Below are positions 28,422 through 38,484 of a stretch of 64,000 nucleotides of DNA, in pieces. The stretch lies in the NCBI GenBank assembly GCA_902826815.1, contig CADEGF010000021.1:32090-96089 (forward strand), in the 5' to 3' direction. The DNA is from an uncultured Mycobacteriaceae bacterium. GTDB taxonomy: Bacteria > Actinomycetota > Actinomycetes > Mycobacteriales > Mycobacteriaceae. The translations under genes and the position numbers were made by a program. Positions within the stretch are counted from its first letter, which is position 1. The number at the start of each line of letters is the position of its first letter. The notes beneath the pieces are model-generated. The model saw nothing but the letters and a program-made list of their open reading frames with translations, searched no databases and had not been told where the DNA came from.

Positions 28422-29519
28422 TCAGCAGGGATGGATCCCGTTGCCTTCGGGATCGAAGCAGGTTTGCCCGGTCGACTCGCCGCTTGACTGGCCGGTGCTG
28501 CTCCCCGACGACGAACCATTGCTGGAGCCCGACGACGAACCATTGCTGGCGCCAGGCGTCCCGCCCGTCGTCTTCGCGTTTCCGGTCGTCTCTCCGCTGC
28601 TGGTGCCGGTCGTCCCGGTTGTGGTCCCGGTCGTCCCGGTTGTGGTCCCCGTCGTACCTGTAGTGGTCCCCGTCGTACCGGTTGTGGTGCCTTCGGTGCC
28701 CGTCGTAGTCCCTGTCGTACCGGTCGTCGTGCCCGTCGTAGTACCGGTTGTGGTCCCAGTCGTCGTCCCGGTCGTGGTGCCTTCTGTGCCGGTCGTGGTC
28801 CCCGTCGTACCCGTCGTCGTACCCGTCGTGGTGCCTTCTGTGCCAGTCGTCGTACCGGTTGTGGTCCCCGTCGTGGTACCCGGTGTGGTGCCGGTCGTCG
28901 CACCCGTCGTGGCCCCAGTGGTCGTGCCAGGGACCACGCCTGAGGTCGTGCCCGAGGTGCGGCCGGTCGACGAGCCCGTTGTTGTGCGGCCCGTGTTCGA
29001 CCCGCTCGTCGAGCCGCTGATGCGCGGGGCGGGCGCGGGTGCAGGAGCGGGAGCAGGCGGCGGTGCCACCGAGGGCGGTGGCGGAACAACCTGCGGCGCC
29101 TGCTGGGGCACAAGTGTCTGTGGGACCTGCTGCGGCGCCTGCTCCTGCTGGCTGTTACCGGTCAACGTGTAAGCCAGGCCGCCGCCGAGCAGAGCTACAA
29201 CGACAACCGCGCCTGCGATGGCAATCGTGCCCATAGGCAACTTGGCACCCCCCTCGGCGGGCGGTGGCTGCTGCCCGTACTGGGGTTGCTGGTACTGCGG
29301 CTGCTGATACTGCGGCTGCTGATAGGGATCTGGGCCGTAGTTCTGGGGCGGCGGCTCGTCGTACTGCGGGCCTTCATGCGACCACGCCAGGGCGTCGGCC
29401 TTCCCGGTTGCCATATCGCCGAAGTCGGCTTGCCTTGTCGCATCCGCGGGATCCTGCGAGTAGCCACGTATCGTCGGATCGTCTGGGTTGCCACCGTACG
29501 GAGGCCGTGGTCCTGTCAT
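28422..29519 (-). CDS. Membrane protein with Pro/Gln-rich head and Thr-Gly repeat tail
   Basis: 365 residues. A cytoplasmic head contains QYQQP repeats (residues 66-82). One membrane helix (97-119) follows, then a Pro/Ala/Gln linker (125-165) and an outer tail of about 110 residues made of TTGT-type units (198-306) broken by EG. It ends in a Gly/Ser-rich segment and a Cys pair (CFDPEGNGIHPC). I recognise no enzymatic domain. The tail resembles a flexible, possibly glycosylated, wall-spanning stalk. It is convergent with the SDR gene, five bases apart, and divergent from the HTTM pair. Confidence 0.75.
   Translation of the reverse strand: MTGPRPPYGGNPDDPTIRGYSQDPADATRQADFGDMATGKADALAWSHEGPQYDEPPPQNYGPDPYQQPQYQQPQYQQPQYGQQPPPAEGGAKLPMGTIAIAGAVVVVALLGGGLAYTLTGNSQQEQAPQQVPQTLVPQQAPQVVPPPPSVAPPPAPAPAPAPAPRISGSTSGSNTGRTTTGSSTGRTSGTTSGVVPGTTTGATTGATTGTTPGTTTGTTTGTTTGTEGTTTGTTTGTTGTTTGTEGTTTGTTTGTTTGTTTGTTTGTTGTTTGTEGTTTGTTGTTTGTTGTTTGTTGTTTGTTGTSSGETTGNAKTTGGTPGASNGSSSGSSNGSSSGSSTGQSSGESTGQTCFDPEGNGIHPC
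28602..28928 (-). repeat. Coding Thr-Gly minisatellite
   Basis: About 330 bp of short tandem units encode GTTT and TGTT runs. Unit number is irregular (TTTG, TTG, TEG), and codons vary between GTC, GTT and GTA readings on the plus strand, so the array has diverged while the protein pattern has been kept. Confidence 0.85.
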
Positions 29520-29667
29520 TTGTCTTTCCTCGCTGAGTCCCTATCGCCGCGGGTAGCCGGGGACTGCCCGTGCAGACGGTGTGGCGCACGGCGGGGCCGT
29601 CCCCCACGCTGTGAGCTAATCAAACAACCGCCGGTCGGGATATAAGGTGTTTCCCTATATTTCGGAG

Positions 29668-30177
29668 ATGCCCGATACGCCGTCGCACGTCCGCGAAATC
29701 GCGACCAGCGCGATCATCGCCGTGATTCTGGTCGTCGTGGTGCTGTTCAACCTGCCGGCAAGCGCCATCACACGAGCCACGTCACCGGCGGTCAACTCGA
29801 TCGCGCTGCCGCTCGGGCTGGATCAGAACTGGGCGTTGTTCGCACCGACGCCGCCGACACGTCAGGAGGACGTCGAGGTACACGTCTCGATGGCGAGCGG
29901 CGCCGTGAAGACGTGGACGCTACCCAGGAACAACCGGGTGTTCGGGGTGCCGACCACCCACCGCTGGCGCAAGTTCAAGGAGAGCCTGCTCACGACGCCG
30001 GAAATCCGGCCCGATTTCGTGCACTGGGTTGTCCGCAGACTCGCAGGCCCTGGTGACCGTCCCGTCCGCGTCGACATGGTCCTTCGAACCGAGGACATCC
30101 CTCGGCCGGGAAGCAACGATCCCGGCCAGACGACGGTAGAGACCCTGTACAGCGAGGATCTGGCGGGTACCCGGTGA
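29668..30177 (+). CDS. Membrane-anchored protein paired with an HTTM protein
   Basis: About 169 residues. One N-terminal membrane helix (IIAVILVVVVLFNLPASAI) is followed by an outer domain with GLDQNWALFAPTPP, a pattern I have seen in small proteins encoded next to HTTM (vitamin K carboxylase-like) genes. The ATG at 29668 fits a TATAAG box at 29641; a GTG at 29647 would add seven residues. Its stop overlaps the HTTM start, so the two are coupled. Function unknown. Confidence 0.75.
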   Translation: MPDTPSHVREIATSAIIAVILVVVVLFNLPASAITRATSPAVNSIALPLGLDQNWALFAPTPPTRQEDVEVHVSMASGAVKTWTLPRNNRVFGVPTTHRWRKFKESLLTTPEIRPDFVHWVVRRLAGPGDRPVRVDMVLRTEDIPRPGSNDPGQTTVETLYSEDLAGTR

Positions 30178-31100
30178 CGGAGCTCGGCGTATCGGTTCGG
30201 CGCGGTCTTTCGGCGGCAGGTCAGGCCTGGCGGTCGTTCTGGTTCCAGCCGCAGCAGATGTACGCGCTCGGTTTGGTGCGCATCGTGTTCGGTGCGCTCG
30301 TGATCGTGTGGACGCTGTGGCTGCTGCCGGTTCGCGGGGCACTGCTCGGTCCCGACGGGGTCACGCCGGAACAGCCGTCGATCCGGCATACGTGGGGGCT
30401 CTTCGCCGTCTGGAACACCGACGAAGCCATCCTGACCGGCATCGTCATGCTGATCGTTGCGGCCATCGCAATGCTCGTCGGATGGCACAGCAGGATCGCT
30501 GCCGTCGTCGTCTTCGTCCTCATCCTGTCTCTCGAGCGCCGCAGCCCATGGGTGTTCAACTCCGGCGACGCCCTGCTCAGGATCGAGTCGTTTCTGCTCG
30601 CCGTATCACCGTGCGGGACAGCGTTGTCGCTCGACCAGCGGCGTCGTTCGGGATCGTTCTGGTCGGCTCAGACGCGACCGAATTGGCCGATCCGGCTGCT
30701 TCAGATCCAGCTGTCGATCGTCTATCTGGCTGCGGTGCAGGTGAAGTTGGCCGGTCAGCCATGGCTGAATGGCACCGCGGTGTCCTACGTGTTGCGCATC
30801 GACGACATGAAACGCATTCCCCTACCGCAGTGGTTGGCGACGAACGCGCTGGCGATGAACGCGGCGACATGGTCTGTCCTTGCCGTCGAGTTGGCGGTGG
30901 GAATCCTGGTGTGGTTCCCCCGGTTTCGCCCGTGGGTGCTTGCCGCAGGCATCGTGATGCACCTGATGATCGACGCGACCATCCAGATCGGCATCTTCAG
31001 CTATGCGATGTTCGTGCTCTACCTCGCATGGCTTCCGCCGGAGACGGTGAAATCTCTTCCCGACAGAATGCGACAATTACGGCGGCGTGACGGCCCCTAA
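30174..31100 (+). CDS. HTTM-domain integral membrane protein
   Basis: 308 residues with about seven membrane segments, beginning with the HTTM landmark LGLVRIVFGALVIVWTLWLL and containing SPWVFNSGDALLRIESF and LQIQLSIVYLAAVQVKL. HTTM is the membrane part shared with vitamin K-dependent gamma-carboxylase. Charged and aromatic residues in the RSPWVFNSGD loop may form the active site, but bacterial substrates are mostly unknown. GTG start overlaps the partner stop; the end overlaps the alcohol dehydrogenase stop by four bases. Confidence 0.82.
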   Translation: MTELGVSVRRGLSAAGQAWRSFWFQPQQMYALGLVRIVFGALVIVWTLWLLPVRGALLGPDGVTPEQPSIRHTWGLFAVWNTDEAILTGIVMLIVAAIAMLVGWHSRIAAVVVFVLILSLERRSPWVFNSGDALLRIESFLLAVSPCGTALSLDQRRRSGSFWSAQTRPNWPIRLLQIQLSIVYLAAVQVKLAGQPWLNGTAVSYVLRIDDMKRIPLPQWLATNALAMNAATWSVLAVELAVGILVWFPRFRPWVLAAGIVMHLMIDATIQIGIFSYAMFVLYLAWLPPETVKSLPDRMRQLRRRDGP

Positions 31101-32260
31101 CCGAATTCGACGATGCCGCGGATGTTTCGGCCCTCCCGCATGTCGGTGAAGGCATCGTTGATCTGATCCAGCGTGTACCGCTTGGTGATCAGCTCGTCGA
31201 GTTTGAGATTGCCGTTCCGATAGAGCGACAACAGCATGGGCATGCTCGCCCGCGGGTTCATCCCGCCGTACAGGAGTCCCTTGAGGGTTTTGCACGACTG
31301 GATGAAGTCGACGAGCAGCAGCGGCACGATGTTCACATCGAGCTTCGGAATCGCCGTCATCAGACACGTTCCGCCCTTGCGGGTCAACATCATCGCGGGC
31401 GCGAGCAGTTCGGCAGGAAGCACGCTCGGCGTCAGCACCACCCGGTCGGCCATCACACCCGCCGTCAGTTCCTGCACCAGCGGGATGGCTTCCTCAGCGG
31501 AGGCGACGGTCTCGGTCGCCCCGAAGAACTTCGCTGAATCCCGCTTGAACTCAACCGGATCCACCGCGACGACAGTCTTCGCGCCCGCAGCGCGGGCACC
31601 TTGTACTGCGTTGATCCCAACCCCGCCGGTGCCGATGATGACCACCGTGTCGCCGGGTTGGGTCCCGACTCCGACCGTCGCCGACCCCCAACCGGTCGTC
31701 ACGCCGCAAGACACCAGCGACGCGGCTTCGAGCGGAATGGAGTCGTCGATCTTGATCACCGATTCCTCGGCCAGAACGGCGTATTCGGCGAATGTGCCGA
31801 GCTGCGTCATCGCGGTCAGGTCTTCGTCCCCGACGTGACGGCGCGCGGTGCCATCGGTGACCATGCCCTTGTCGAACATCTTCGCGCCGTTGTCGCACAG
31901 GTAGGTCATGCCCGACACACACCACCGGCAGGATCCGCATGCCGGGATGAACGACGTCGCGACGCGGTCACCCGGCCGCAAGGACCTGACACCGGGGCCG
32001 ACCTCTTCGACGATGCCCGCGCCCTCGTGCCCGCCGAGCATCGGGAAGAGTTCTGGAACAGCGACGCCGGTAGCTTCCATCATCGCTGCTAGGCCTGCCG
32101 AAGGGACGCCGTCACCGGTCGAGTAGTGGTCGTCGGAGTGGCAGATCCCGGCGACCGCCATCTTCACAAGCACCTCACCCTGGTGAGGCGGGTCGAGCGT
32201 GATCTCGCCGACCTCCCAGTCGGAGCCGGTGCCGCGCAGGATGGCCGCCTGACACTTCAT
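31097..32260 (-). CDS. NDMA-dependent type zinc alcohol dehydrogenase
   Basis: 387 residues of the medium-chain dehydrogenase family. Catalytic zinc ligands sit in GICHSDDH and GGHEGAG; the structural zinc site has four Cys in CGSCRWCVSGMTYLC; the NAD fold has GTGGVG. The long GDGVPSAGLAAMMEATGVAVPEL insert suits actinobacterial NDMA-dependent enzymes that keep the nicotinamide bound and need the redox system mycofactocin or a substitute. The ATG at 32260 overlaps the aldehyde dehydrogenase stop, so alcohol and aldehyde oxidation are coupled. Confidence 0.85.
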   Translation of the reverse strand: MKCQAAILRGTGSDWEVGEITLDPPHQGEVLVKMAVAGICHSDDHYSTGDGVPSAGLAAMMEATGVAVPELFPMLGGHEGAGIVEEVGPGVRSLRPGDRVATSFIPACGSCRWCVSGMTYLCDNGAKMFDKGMVTDGTARRHVGDEDLTAMTQLGTFAEYAVLAEESVIKIDDSIPLEAASLVSCGVTTGWGSATVGVGTQPGDTVVIIGTGGVGINAVQGARAAGAKTVVAVDPVEFKRDSAKFFGATETVASAEEAIPLVQELTAGVMADRVVLTPSVLPAELLAPAMMLTRKGGTCLMTAIPKLDVNIVPLLLVDFIQSCKTLKGLLYGGMNPRASMPMLLSLYRNGNLKLDELITKRYTLDQINDAFTDMREGRNIRGIVEFG

Positions 32261-33801
32261 CGGCGGCCTCCCCTCGGCGTGATTCCGAGCCGTCGAACTC
32301 CTCGTGCGGTTGTCGCTCTTACGACGGCCGTCATCGCCCGGTATGTGCGGCGCTTGTACGGAAACCACAGCAGCTCACGTGACTGCGCCGCGATGCGGGG
32401 CGCCGTAATCGCTTGTGTACGGCAATATTTCAGTAGCCCGTAGGCTCCGCCGTTGCGCGCCCCGATCCCCGAGTGCTTCCAACCGCCCATCGGAAGCGCA
32501 TAGTTGAACCCGTTGGCAAGGGCGTCGTTGACGTTGACCGCACCTGCTTCGAGCCGACGGGCGACCCGCTCGCCGCGCGCGACGTCTTTCGTCCACACCG
32601 TGGCCGACAGCCCGTAGTCGGTGTCGTTGGCCAGGCGCACCGCCTCGTCCTCGTCGGCCACCTTGACGACCGGCAGCGTCGGTCCGAACGTCTCCTCGGT
32701 CATGCACGTCATCGACTGATCGACGTCGACCAGCACGGTGGGTTGGTAGAAGGTCCCCACCGTGCCAGGCCTGCCGCCGGTAGTCACCCGGGCACCCGCC
32801 GCGACCGCTTCGTCGACGTGGCGCGCGACCTTGTCGCGCTGCACCGCGGTGCTCATGGCGCCGACATCGAAGCGCAGGCCATGGTCGTCGTCGCCCTGGC
32901 GAAGCGAACTCACCTTGTCGGTCAGCTTGGCGACGAACTCGTCGTACACCGGCGCCTCGACGTAGACCCGTTCGACGGAAACGCACGCCTGGCCGGAGTT
33001 GAGCATGCCGGCCCACGCGATGCCGTTGGCGGCGCGCTCGAGGTCGGCGTCGGCGAGCACGATCGCCGGGTCCTTGCCGCCGAGCTCGAGGCTGTATGGG
33101 ATGAGCCGATCCGCGCAGGCGACGGCGACCTTGCGACCGGTCGCCGTGGAGCCGGTGAACTGCACGTAGTCCGAGTTCGCGATCACCGCTGCGCCTGTGT
33201 CGGCGTAGCCGTTGACGAGTGCGACTACCGGCGGTGCGCCGATTTCGCCCCAGCCGCGGGCGAATTCGGCGGCACACAGCGGTGTCACCTCTGATGGCTT
33301 GACCAGAAGCGCCGCGCCTGCGGCTAGCGCCGGTATCCCGTCGATCACCGCATTCATGAACGGGAAGTTCCACGGAATGATCAGGCCCACAACCTGATAC
33401 GGACGATGGGCCGTGGTCAACCGCTTGACCTTCATCAGCGGGTTGTGCGGCTTCGGGTGGCTGTCGGCCAGGAAGCCTGCCGCGTTGCGCGCCCAGTACC
33501 CGATGAGGTCGGCCGACATCGTGGGCTCGAGAAGTGCCTCTGCCATCGCCTTGCCGGACTCCGCCTGCACCAGGTCGGAGATGAGGTCGGCGTTGTCGAG
33601 AATCCAGTCCTGGAACGTCAGCAGCCAACGCTTGCGCCCGCTGGCGCCCAGCGCCTCCCACTCGGGCTGGAACAGCCGCAGTTCGCGTCCCTTCTCCGCG
33701 ACGGCGGCCGGGGTGTCGATGGATACTTCGCCGAGGACGGAGCCGTCGGCCGGTTTGCGTACTTCGATGGTGAGCTGCGCCTTGGTGTGCAGATCGGTCA
33801 T
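32257..33801 (-). CDS. Aldehyde dehydrogenase family protein
   Basis: 514 residues with IIPWNFPF, the FTGSTATGRKVA coenzyme loop, catalytic Glu in LELGGKDPAIV and nucleophilic Cys in NSGQACVSVERV. The C-terminal 50 residues are basic and longer than usual, ending ARGVRRLGITPRGGRR, and may bind membrane or partner. The start is ATG 33801; a TTG at 33807 is unlikely. First gene of a two-gene operon with the alcohol dehydrogenase. Confidence 0.88.
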   Translation of the reverse strand: MTDLHTKAQLTIEVRKPADGSVLGEVSIDTPAAVAEKGRELRLFQPEWEALGASGRKRWLLTFQDWILDNADLISDLVQAESGKAMAEALLEPTMSADLIGYWARNAAGFLADSHPKPHNPLMKVKRLTTAHRPYQVVGLIIPWNFPFMNAVIDGIPALAAGAALLVKPSEVTPLCAAEFARGWGEIGAPPVVALVNGYADTGAAVIANSDYVQFTGSTATGRKVAVACADRLIPYSLELGGKDPAIVLADADLERAANGIAWAGMLNSGQACVSVERVYVEAPVYDEFVAKLTDKVSSLRQGDDDHGLRFDVGAMSTAVQRDKVARHVDEAVAAGARVTTGGRPGTVGTFYQPTVLVDVDQSMTCMTEETFGPTLPVVKVADEDEAVRLANDTDYGLSATVWTKDVARGERVARRLEAGAVNVNDALANGFNYALPMGGWKHSGIGARNGGAYGLLKYCRTQAITAPRIAAQSRELLWFPYKRRTYRAMTAVVRATTARGVRRLGITPRGGRR

Positions 33802-33843
33802 GTGCAAAAGCGTCCTCCGGCAGGGGCCCGCAGTCTGCTCGTT

Positions 33844-34575
33844 TTACAACTTGATCCGCAATGGCGGGCCGAATCGTGCGTGCACGCCGGGTGAGAACAA
33901 TGCCCGCAGCGGGGCGCCGGCTGGGTCCACCCCCGCAGCCGCAACGAGGTCGTCGTCGAGTTCGAGGATCTCGGCGCACCGGACCGGCCACGGCCCGTGC
34001 TCGTTGGGCAGCCACCATGTCCGGCCCGCCTTGCGGGTGTGGGCACCCCACCTGGCGGTCAACCAGACCTCCAGCGGGGTCGGTTCCACCGCGGCGCCCA
34101 CGCGAACGGTCATCCGGTTGCGCAGCCCCCGCCGCGGCAATCGGCGTCGGCTCTGATAGCAGATCTGGTCGTCGGATCTGGTGATGCGCATCTGCGACCA
34201 CGTGTAGGGCACGCCCATCGCGGCACGGACGAGGGGCACCACCGCAAGGCGCGCCGTCTCAAGTGAGCGGAAAAGCACACCGTGGCGTCCCGCCGCATCG
34301 GTCGAATACAGCCGCACGTTGGTTTCGTGGAAGGCGCCGAAGTACGGCAGCCGCAGTGAGGTGCCCACCGCCGTATGCCTCATCGTGAACGGAATCAGGC
34401 CGACGTACGTCATGCCGTCGAACTCGTCGGGCCACGTACCCGGCGGGTACAGATGCGCGACGGTCTCAGGCCGCACCGGCCAGTGCACGAAGGTCACGTC
34501 GGCCCAGAACTGGTCGAACGTCACCGGGCGCGGCAGGTCCGGCGCGGTAATCGGGAACCCGGCCAGTGAGTCCAC
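33844..34575 (-). CDS. DUF2071 family protein (YqjF-like)
   Basis: 243 residues with family landmarks FDQFWADVTFVHWPVRPE, YVGLIPFTMR and YFGAFHETNVRLY. Fold resembles acetoacetate-decarboxylase-like proteins; function unknown. GTG start. It lies 42 bp upstream of the aldehyde dehydrogenase and could be co-transcribed with it. Divergent from the methyltransferase, 25 bp apart. Confidence 0.85.
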   Translation of the reverse strand: MDSLAGFPITAPDLPRPVTFDQFWADVTFVHWPVRPETVAHLYPPGTWPDEFDGMTYVGLIPFTMRHTAVGTSLRLPYFGAFHETNVRLYSTDAAGRHGVLFRSLETARLAVVPLVRAAMGVPYTWSQMRITRSDDQICYQSRRRLPRRGLRNRMTVRVGAAVEPTPLEVWLTARWGAHTRKAGRTWWLPNEHGPWPVRCAEILELDDDLVAAAGVDPAGAPLRALFSPGVHARFGPPLRIKL

Positions 34576-34600
34576 CTCGATATCGTGGCACGCTGAGGCC

Positions 34601-35377
34601 GTGTCAACCCCGACCCATTGGTCGGCGGGCCGCTACGACGCGGTCGGCGACCGGATAGCACCGATCTCCGTCGAGGTCATCGCGGCTGCGAAACAGCGTG
34701 GACGGTTCGGTGACGTTGTCGATCTCGCCTGCGGAACCGGAAGTGCGGCGCTGGCCGCTGCGGCCACGGGCGCCCGGGTGACGGCGGTCGACATCACGCC
34801 TGAGCTGATCGAGATCGGCGCCGAGAAGGCCGAGCGGGCCGGGCACACCGTGACCTGGCTGACCGGCGACGCCGCTGACACCGGGTTGCCCGGCGGGTCA
34901 TTCGACGCGGTGATCTCGAATATGGGCATCATCTTCGTCGAGCCGATGAGGCAGGTCGCCGAGATCGCGCGGCTGCTCAAACCGCTTGGAGTTCTTGGGT
35001 TCTCGTCGTGGGTGCGCGAACCGGGCAATCCGTTCTTCAGGCCGATCGTCGAGGTGTTGGGGCAGCCGCAGTCGGCGGGCTACTCGCCCGACCAGTGGGG
35101 CGAATCGGACACGATCGCCGACCGGTTGGCCGCCGAGTTCGACGAGGTGGTCATCGAATCCCGGGTCCACACATGGCAATTGGGGTCCGTCGACGACGCC
35201 ATGGGTTGGGTGATGTGCGAGTCGCCGATCCATGTGACGCTCGTCGAGCGTATCGACGACACCACCCGCGAGCGCCTGCGCGACGCCTTCGAGAACGAGT
35301 TTCGTCGGTGCCTCGACGCAGACGGCAAAGTCACCTACGACGCGCCCTACGTGGTGGTGACGGCCCTGCGGCGATGA
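34601..35377 (+). CDS. Class I SAM-dependent methyltransferase
   Basis: 258 residues with SAM motif I VVDLACGTGSAAL, motif II acidic VTAVDI, and ISNMGIIFVEPM as motif IV. It resembles UbiE/small-molecule methyltransferases. The GTG at 34601 (MSTPTHWSAGRYDAVG) is the likely start; in-frame sequence to 34319 overlaps DUF2071 on the other strand. Substrate unknown. Confidence 0.85.
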   Translation: MSTPTHWSAGRYDAVGDRIAPISVEVIAAAKQRGRFGDVVDLACGTGSAALAAAATGARVTAVDITPELIEIGAEKAERAGHTVTWLTGDAADTGLPGGSFDAVISNMGIIFVEPMRQVAEIARLLKPLGVLGFSSWVREPGNPFFRPIVEVLGQPQSAGYSPDQWGESDTIADRLAAEFDEVVIESRVHTWQLGSVDDAMGWVMCESPIHVTLVERIDDTTRERLRDAFENEFRRCLDADGKVTYDAPYVVVTALRR

Positions 35378-35384
35378 CGCCTAG

Positions 35385-36152
35385 CTAGAGCAGCGTCGCT
35401 TGCTCGGATTCAGGCTCGGCAGGCTCGATCAGCTCGGGGCCGTTGTTGCGGACGCTGTTCACCAGTCGCGACACCTCGCGGATCTCGATCCGGTCCAGGT
35501 CGCCGTGCCCGCGCAACAGCCCCTCGTCGATCGGCGCGTCAGGGTCGAGCCAGCGGTCCCAGTCGCCTGCGCTGATGGTCAAGGGCATCCGGTCGTGGAT
35601 CTCGGCCAGCGGGCCTGCGGAGTCTGTGGTGATGATCGTGGCGCTGAGCAGCGGCAGGCTGTCCTTAGGCGCCCCCTTCGGGCGCCATGTCGACCACAGC
35701 CCCGCCATCAGCAGCGGCTCACCGTCGCCGCCGTACATGTAGAAGGGCGTCTTGCTGCCTTTTTCGCCGCGCCATTCGTACCAGCCGTCCATCGGCACCA
35801 GGCAGCGCTTGTTCTTCGCCGAGTTGCGGAACGCTGGCGAGGTGGTGATGGTCTCCGCGCGCGCATTGATCAGCAGCGGACCCCTGGTGTCTGGGACACC
35901 TTTCTCGGCCTCCTTGGCCCACGGCGGCACCAGCCCCCACCGCATCGACCGCACCCGCCGCGTCGACTCGTCGTCGGGCTCGGTGTGCCGTTTGACCACC
36001 GTGCTGATCGTGGTCGTCGGCGCGACGTTGTAGTTCGGCCCGCCGGCATCCTTCCCGTCCTTGCCTTTGACGGCCGCCACGCTTTCGTCGATCGCCGCGA
36101 TCTTCTCGGCCAGCAGCGCCGGATCGGTGGTTACCGCGAATCGCCCACACAT
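35385..36152 (-). CDS. SRAP domain protein (HMCES/YedK-like abasic-site protein)
   Basis: 255 residues starting MCGRF: after Met removal Cys2 forms the covalent thiazolidine with abasic sites in single-stranded DNA. NYNVAPT, WYEW and EIHDRMP carry the conserved Asn, Glu and His. The protein protects abasic sites during replication. The first ATG upstream (MGCMCGRF) is ruled out because Cys must be residue 2. Corresponds to Rv3226c; divergent from aroA. Confidence 0.92.
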   Translation of the reverse strand: MCGRFAVTTDPALLAEKIAAIDESVAAVKGKDGKDAGGPNYNVAPTTTISTVVKRHTEPDDESTRRVRSMRWGLVPPWAKEAEKGVPDTRGPLLINARAETITTSPAFRNSAKNKRCLVPMDGWYEWRGEKGSKTPFYMYGGDGEPLLMAGLWSTWRPKGAPKDSLPLLSATIITTDSAGPLAEIHDRMPLTISAGDWDRWLDPDAPIDEGLLRGHGDLDRIEIREVSRLVNSVRNNGPELIEPAEPESEQATLL

Positions 36153-36197
36153 ACATCCCATGGTGGCAGAACGCTGCGACAGGGCAGGATAGGTGCC

Positions 36198-37490
36198 GTG
36201 ACGAACTGGCAGGCACCGATCACGTCGAGTCCCGTGCACGCCACAGTCACCGTGCCCGGCTCGAAGTCGCAGACCAACCGGGCGCTCGTGCTCGCCGCCC
36301 TGGCCACCGCAGACGGCACGTCGACGATCAGCGGCGCGCTGCGCAGCCGCGATACCGACCTGATGATCGGGGCGATGTGCACCCTCGGCGTCACGGTCGA
36401 CGGCGATGATACCGAGCTGACGGTCGGCGGACGTATCGCACCCGCCGCGGGCGCCACGATCGACTGCGGCCTCGCAGGCACCGTGCTGCGCTTCGTCCCG
36501 TCCGTCGCCGCGCTGGCAGGCGAGACGGTGGTGTTCGACGGCGACGAGCAGGCACGCTCCCGCCCGATTGCCCCGCTGCTGGCCGGGTTGCGCAGCCTGG
36601 GAGTGGACGTCGACGGTGACCGCCTGCCGTTCTCGGTGCGCGGCACCGGTTCGGTGGCGGGCGGAACCGTCGAGATCGACGCATCGGCGTCGTCGCAGTT
36701 CGTCTCCGGCCTGCTGCTGTCCGGCGCGGCCTTCACCGACGGGTTGACCATCGTGCACACCGGCGAGACGGTGCCGTCGGCACCGCACGTGGCGATGACG
36801 GTGGCGATGCTTCGCGACGCGGGCGTCGAGGTCGACGACACGCAGGCCAACCGGTGGCGGGTCTCCCCCGGCCCGATCTCCGCGCGGCGCTGGGTGATCG
36901 AACCCGACCTGTCCAACTCGGTGCCGTTCCTTGCCGCCGCGGTCGTCAGCGGCGGGATCGTGCGTATCGCGGGGTGGCCGGAAGTCAGCATCCAGCCGGC
37001 CGACGCCATTCTCGGAATTCTGGAGAAGCTGGGTTCGACTGTGCGGCACACCAGTTCGTATCTGGAGGTGCACGGGTCGCAGGGTTACGGCGGCTTCGAG
37101 GTCGATCTCCACGACGTCGGCGAGCTGGCGCCGGCGGTGGCCGCGCTTGCCGCGCTTGCCTCACCTGGTTCGGTATCGCAGCTGACGGGCATCGCCCACC
37201 TGCGCGGTCATGAAACCGATCGGCTTGCGGCGCTGTCCACCGAAATCAACGGTCTCGGCGGGCGATGCGAAGAGGTGCCCGACGGGCTCGTCATCACCGC
37301 TGGGCCGCTGCACGGCGGGCTGTGGCGGTCCTACGCCGATCATCGGATGGCGACAGCAGGCGCGATCGTTGGGCTGCGGGTGCCCGGCGTCGAGGTGGAG
37401 GACATCGCCACCACGTCGAAGACCTTGCCGGACTTCCCGCAGATGTGGGCGGGCATGCTGGCGGGCCAGTCGACGATGCCGGGGCCGTGA
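36198..37490 (+). CDS. aroA: 3-phosphoshikimate 1-carboxyvinyltransferase (EPSP synthase)
   Basis: 430 residues. [18 protein letters not shown] binds shikimate 3-phosphate, [15 protein letters not shown] has the glycine/arginine loop, and [14 protein letters not shown] is the C-terminal signature. It catalyses the sixth step of the shikimate pathway. GTG start 45 bp from the SRAP start. Its stop overlaps the rsgA start (GTGA). Confidence 0.95.
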   Translation: MTNWQAPITSSPVHATVTVPGSKSQTNRALVLAALATADGTSTISGALRSRDTDLMIGAMCTLGVTVDGDDTELTVGGRIAPAAGATIDCGLAGTVLRFVPSVAALAGETVVFDGDEQARSRPIAPLLAGLRSLGVDVDGDRLPFSVRGTGSVAGGTVEIDASASSQFVSGLLLSGAAFTDGLTIVHTGETVPSAPHVAMTVAMLRDAGVEVDDTQANRWRVSPGPISARRWVIEPDLSNSVPFLAAAVVSGGIVRIAGWPEVSIQPADAILGILEKLGSTVRHTSSYLEVHGSQGYGGFEVDLHDVGELAPAVAALAALASPGSVSQLTGIAHLRGHETDRLAALSTEINGLGGRCEEVPDGLVITAGPLHGGLWRSYADHRMATAGAIVGLRVPGVEVEDIATTSKTLPDFPQMWAGMLAGQSTMPGP

Positions 37491-38473
37491 GCAGCAGGGA
37501 GTACGACGAGTCGGACGTTCGGATCCGGCCCGGTCGCCGCGGCTCCCGGCCGCGCACCAAAACGCGTCCCGAGCACGCCGATGCCCAGGAGGGCATGGTC
37601 GTGACGGTCGATCGCGGGCGGTGGGGATGCGTGCTCGGCCGCGACCCCGACCGCAGGGTGACCGCCATGCGGGCACGCGAACTCGGCCGGACCCCGATCG
37701 TCGTCGGCGACGACGTCGGGCTGGTGGGCGACCTGTCCGGCCGGACGGACACCCTTGCCCGGATCGTGCGTCGCGGGGAACGGCGGACGGTGTTGCGCCG
37801 CACCGCCGATGACACCGATCCGACCGAGCGGGTCGTGGTCGCCAACGCCGATCAACTGCTGATCGTGGTCGCGCTGGCCGACCCGCCGCCGCGCACCGGG
37901 CTCGTCGAGCGCGCCCTGATCGCCGCATACGCGGGAGGGTTGACGCCGATCCTGTGCCTGACCAAAACCGATCTCGCGCCCGCTGAACCCTTCGCCGCGC
38001 AGTTCGCCGACCTCGACCTGACGATCGCGATCGCGGGCCGCGACGATCCGCTGGACGTGGTGGCACCGCTGCTGACCGACAAGGTGACCGTGCTACTTGG
38101 CCACTCCGGCGTCGGGAAGTCCACCTTGGTCAATCGGTTGGTGCCCGAGGCGGATCGCGCCATCGGCGACGTATCCGGGGTCGGAAAGGGGCGACACACG
38201 TCGACGCAGTCGGTGGCGCTGCCGCTCGCAGGGTCCTGCGGGTGGGTCGTCGACACTCCGGGCATCCGTTCGTTCGGACTGGCCCATATCGAGCCGGACG
38301 ACGTGCTGCTGGCCTTCTCGGATCTCGCGGAGGCGATCGGGGACTGCCCACGCGGGTGCGGCCACCTCGGCCCGCCCGCCGATCCGGAGTGCGCACTCGA
38401 CGCGCTGACAGGGGCGGCGGCGGACCGCGTCACGGCGGCCAGGCGCCTGCTGACGGCGATGCGAGAAGGCTGA
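37487..38473 (+). CDS. rsgA: Ribosome small subunit GTPase RsgA
   Basis: 328 residues in circularly permuted order: an OB-fold region (about 30-95), then G4 CLTKTD, G1 [10 protein letters not shown]3 VDTPGIRSF, then a zinc region [16 protein letters not shown]. RsgA checks late maturation of the 30S subunit. Coupled to aroA by overlapping stop and start. A strong hairpin follows. Confidence 0.93.
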   Translation: MSSREYDESDVRIRPGRRGSRPRTKTRPEHADAQEGMVVTVDRGRWGCVLGRDPDRRVTAMRARELGRTPIVVGDDVGLVGDLSGRTDTLARIVRRGERRTVLRRTADDTDPTERVVVANADQLLIVVALADPPPRTGLVERALIAAYAGGLTPILCLTKTDLAPAEPFAAQFADLDLTIAIAGRDDPLDVVAPLLTDKVTVLLGHSGVGKSTLVNRLVPEADRAIGDVSGVGKGRHTSTQSVALPLAGSCGWVVDTPGIRSFGLAHIEPDDVLLAFSDLAEAIGDCPRGCGHLGPPADPECALDALTGAAADRVTAARRLLTAMREG

Positions 38474-38484
38474 CCAACGCGAAA

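Noticed and set aside
28602-28928. A CRISPR array
   Set aside because: The repeats are short, contiguous and in frame with a Thr-Gly coding pattern, with no unique spacers and no cas genes nearby.
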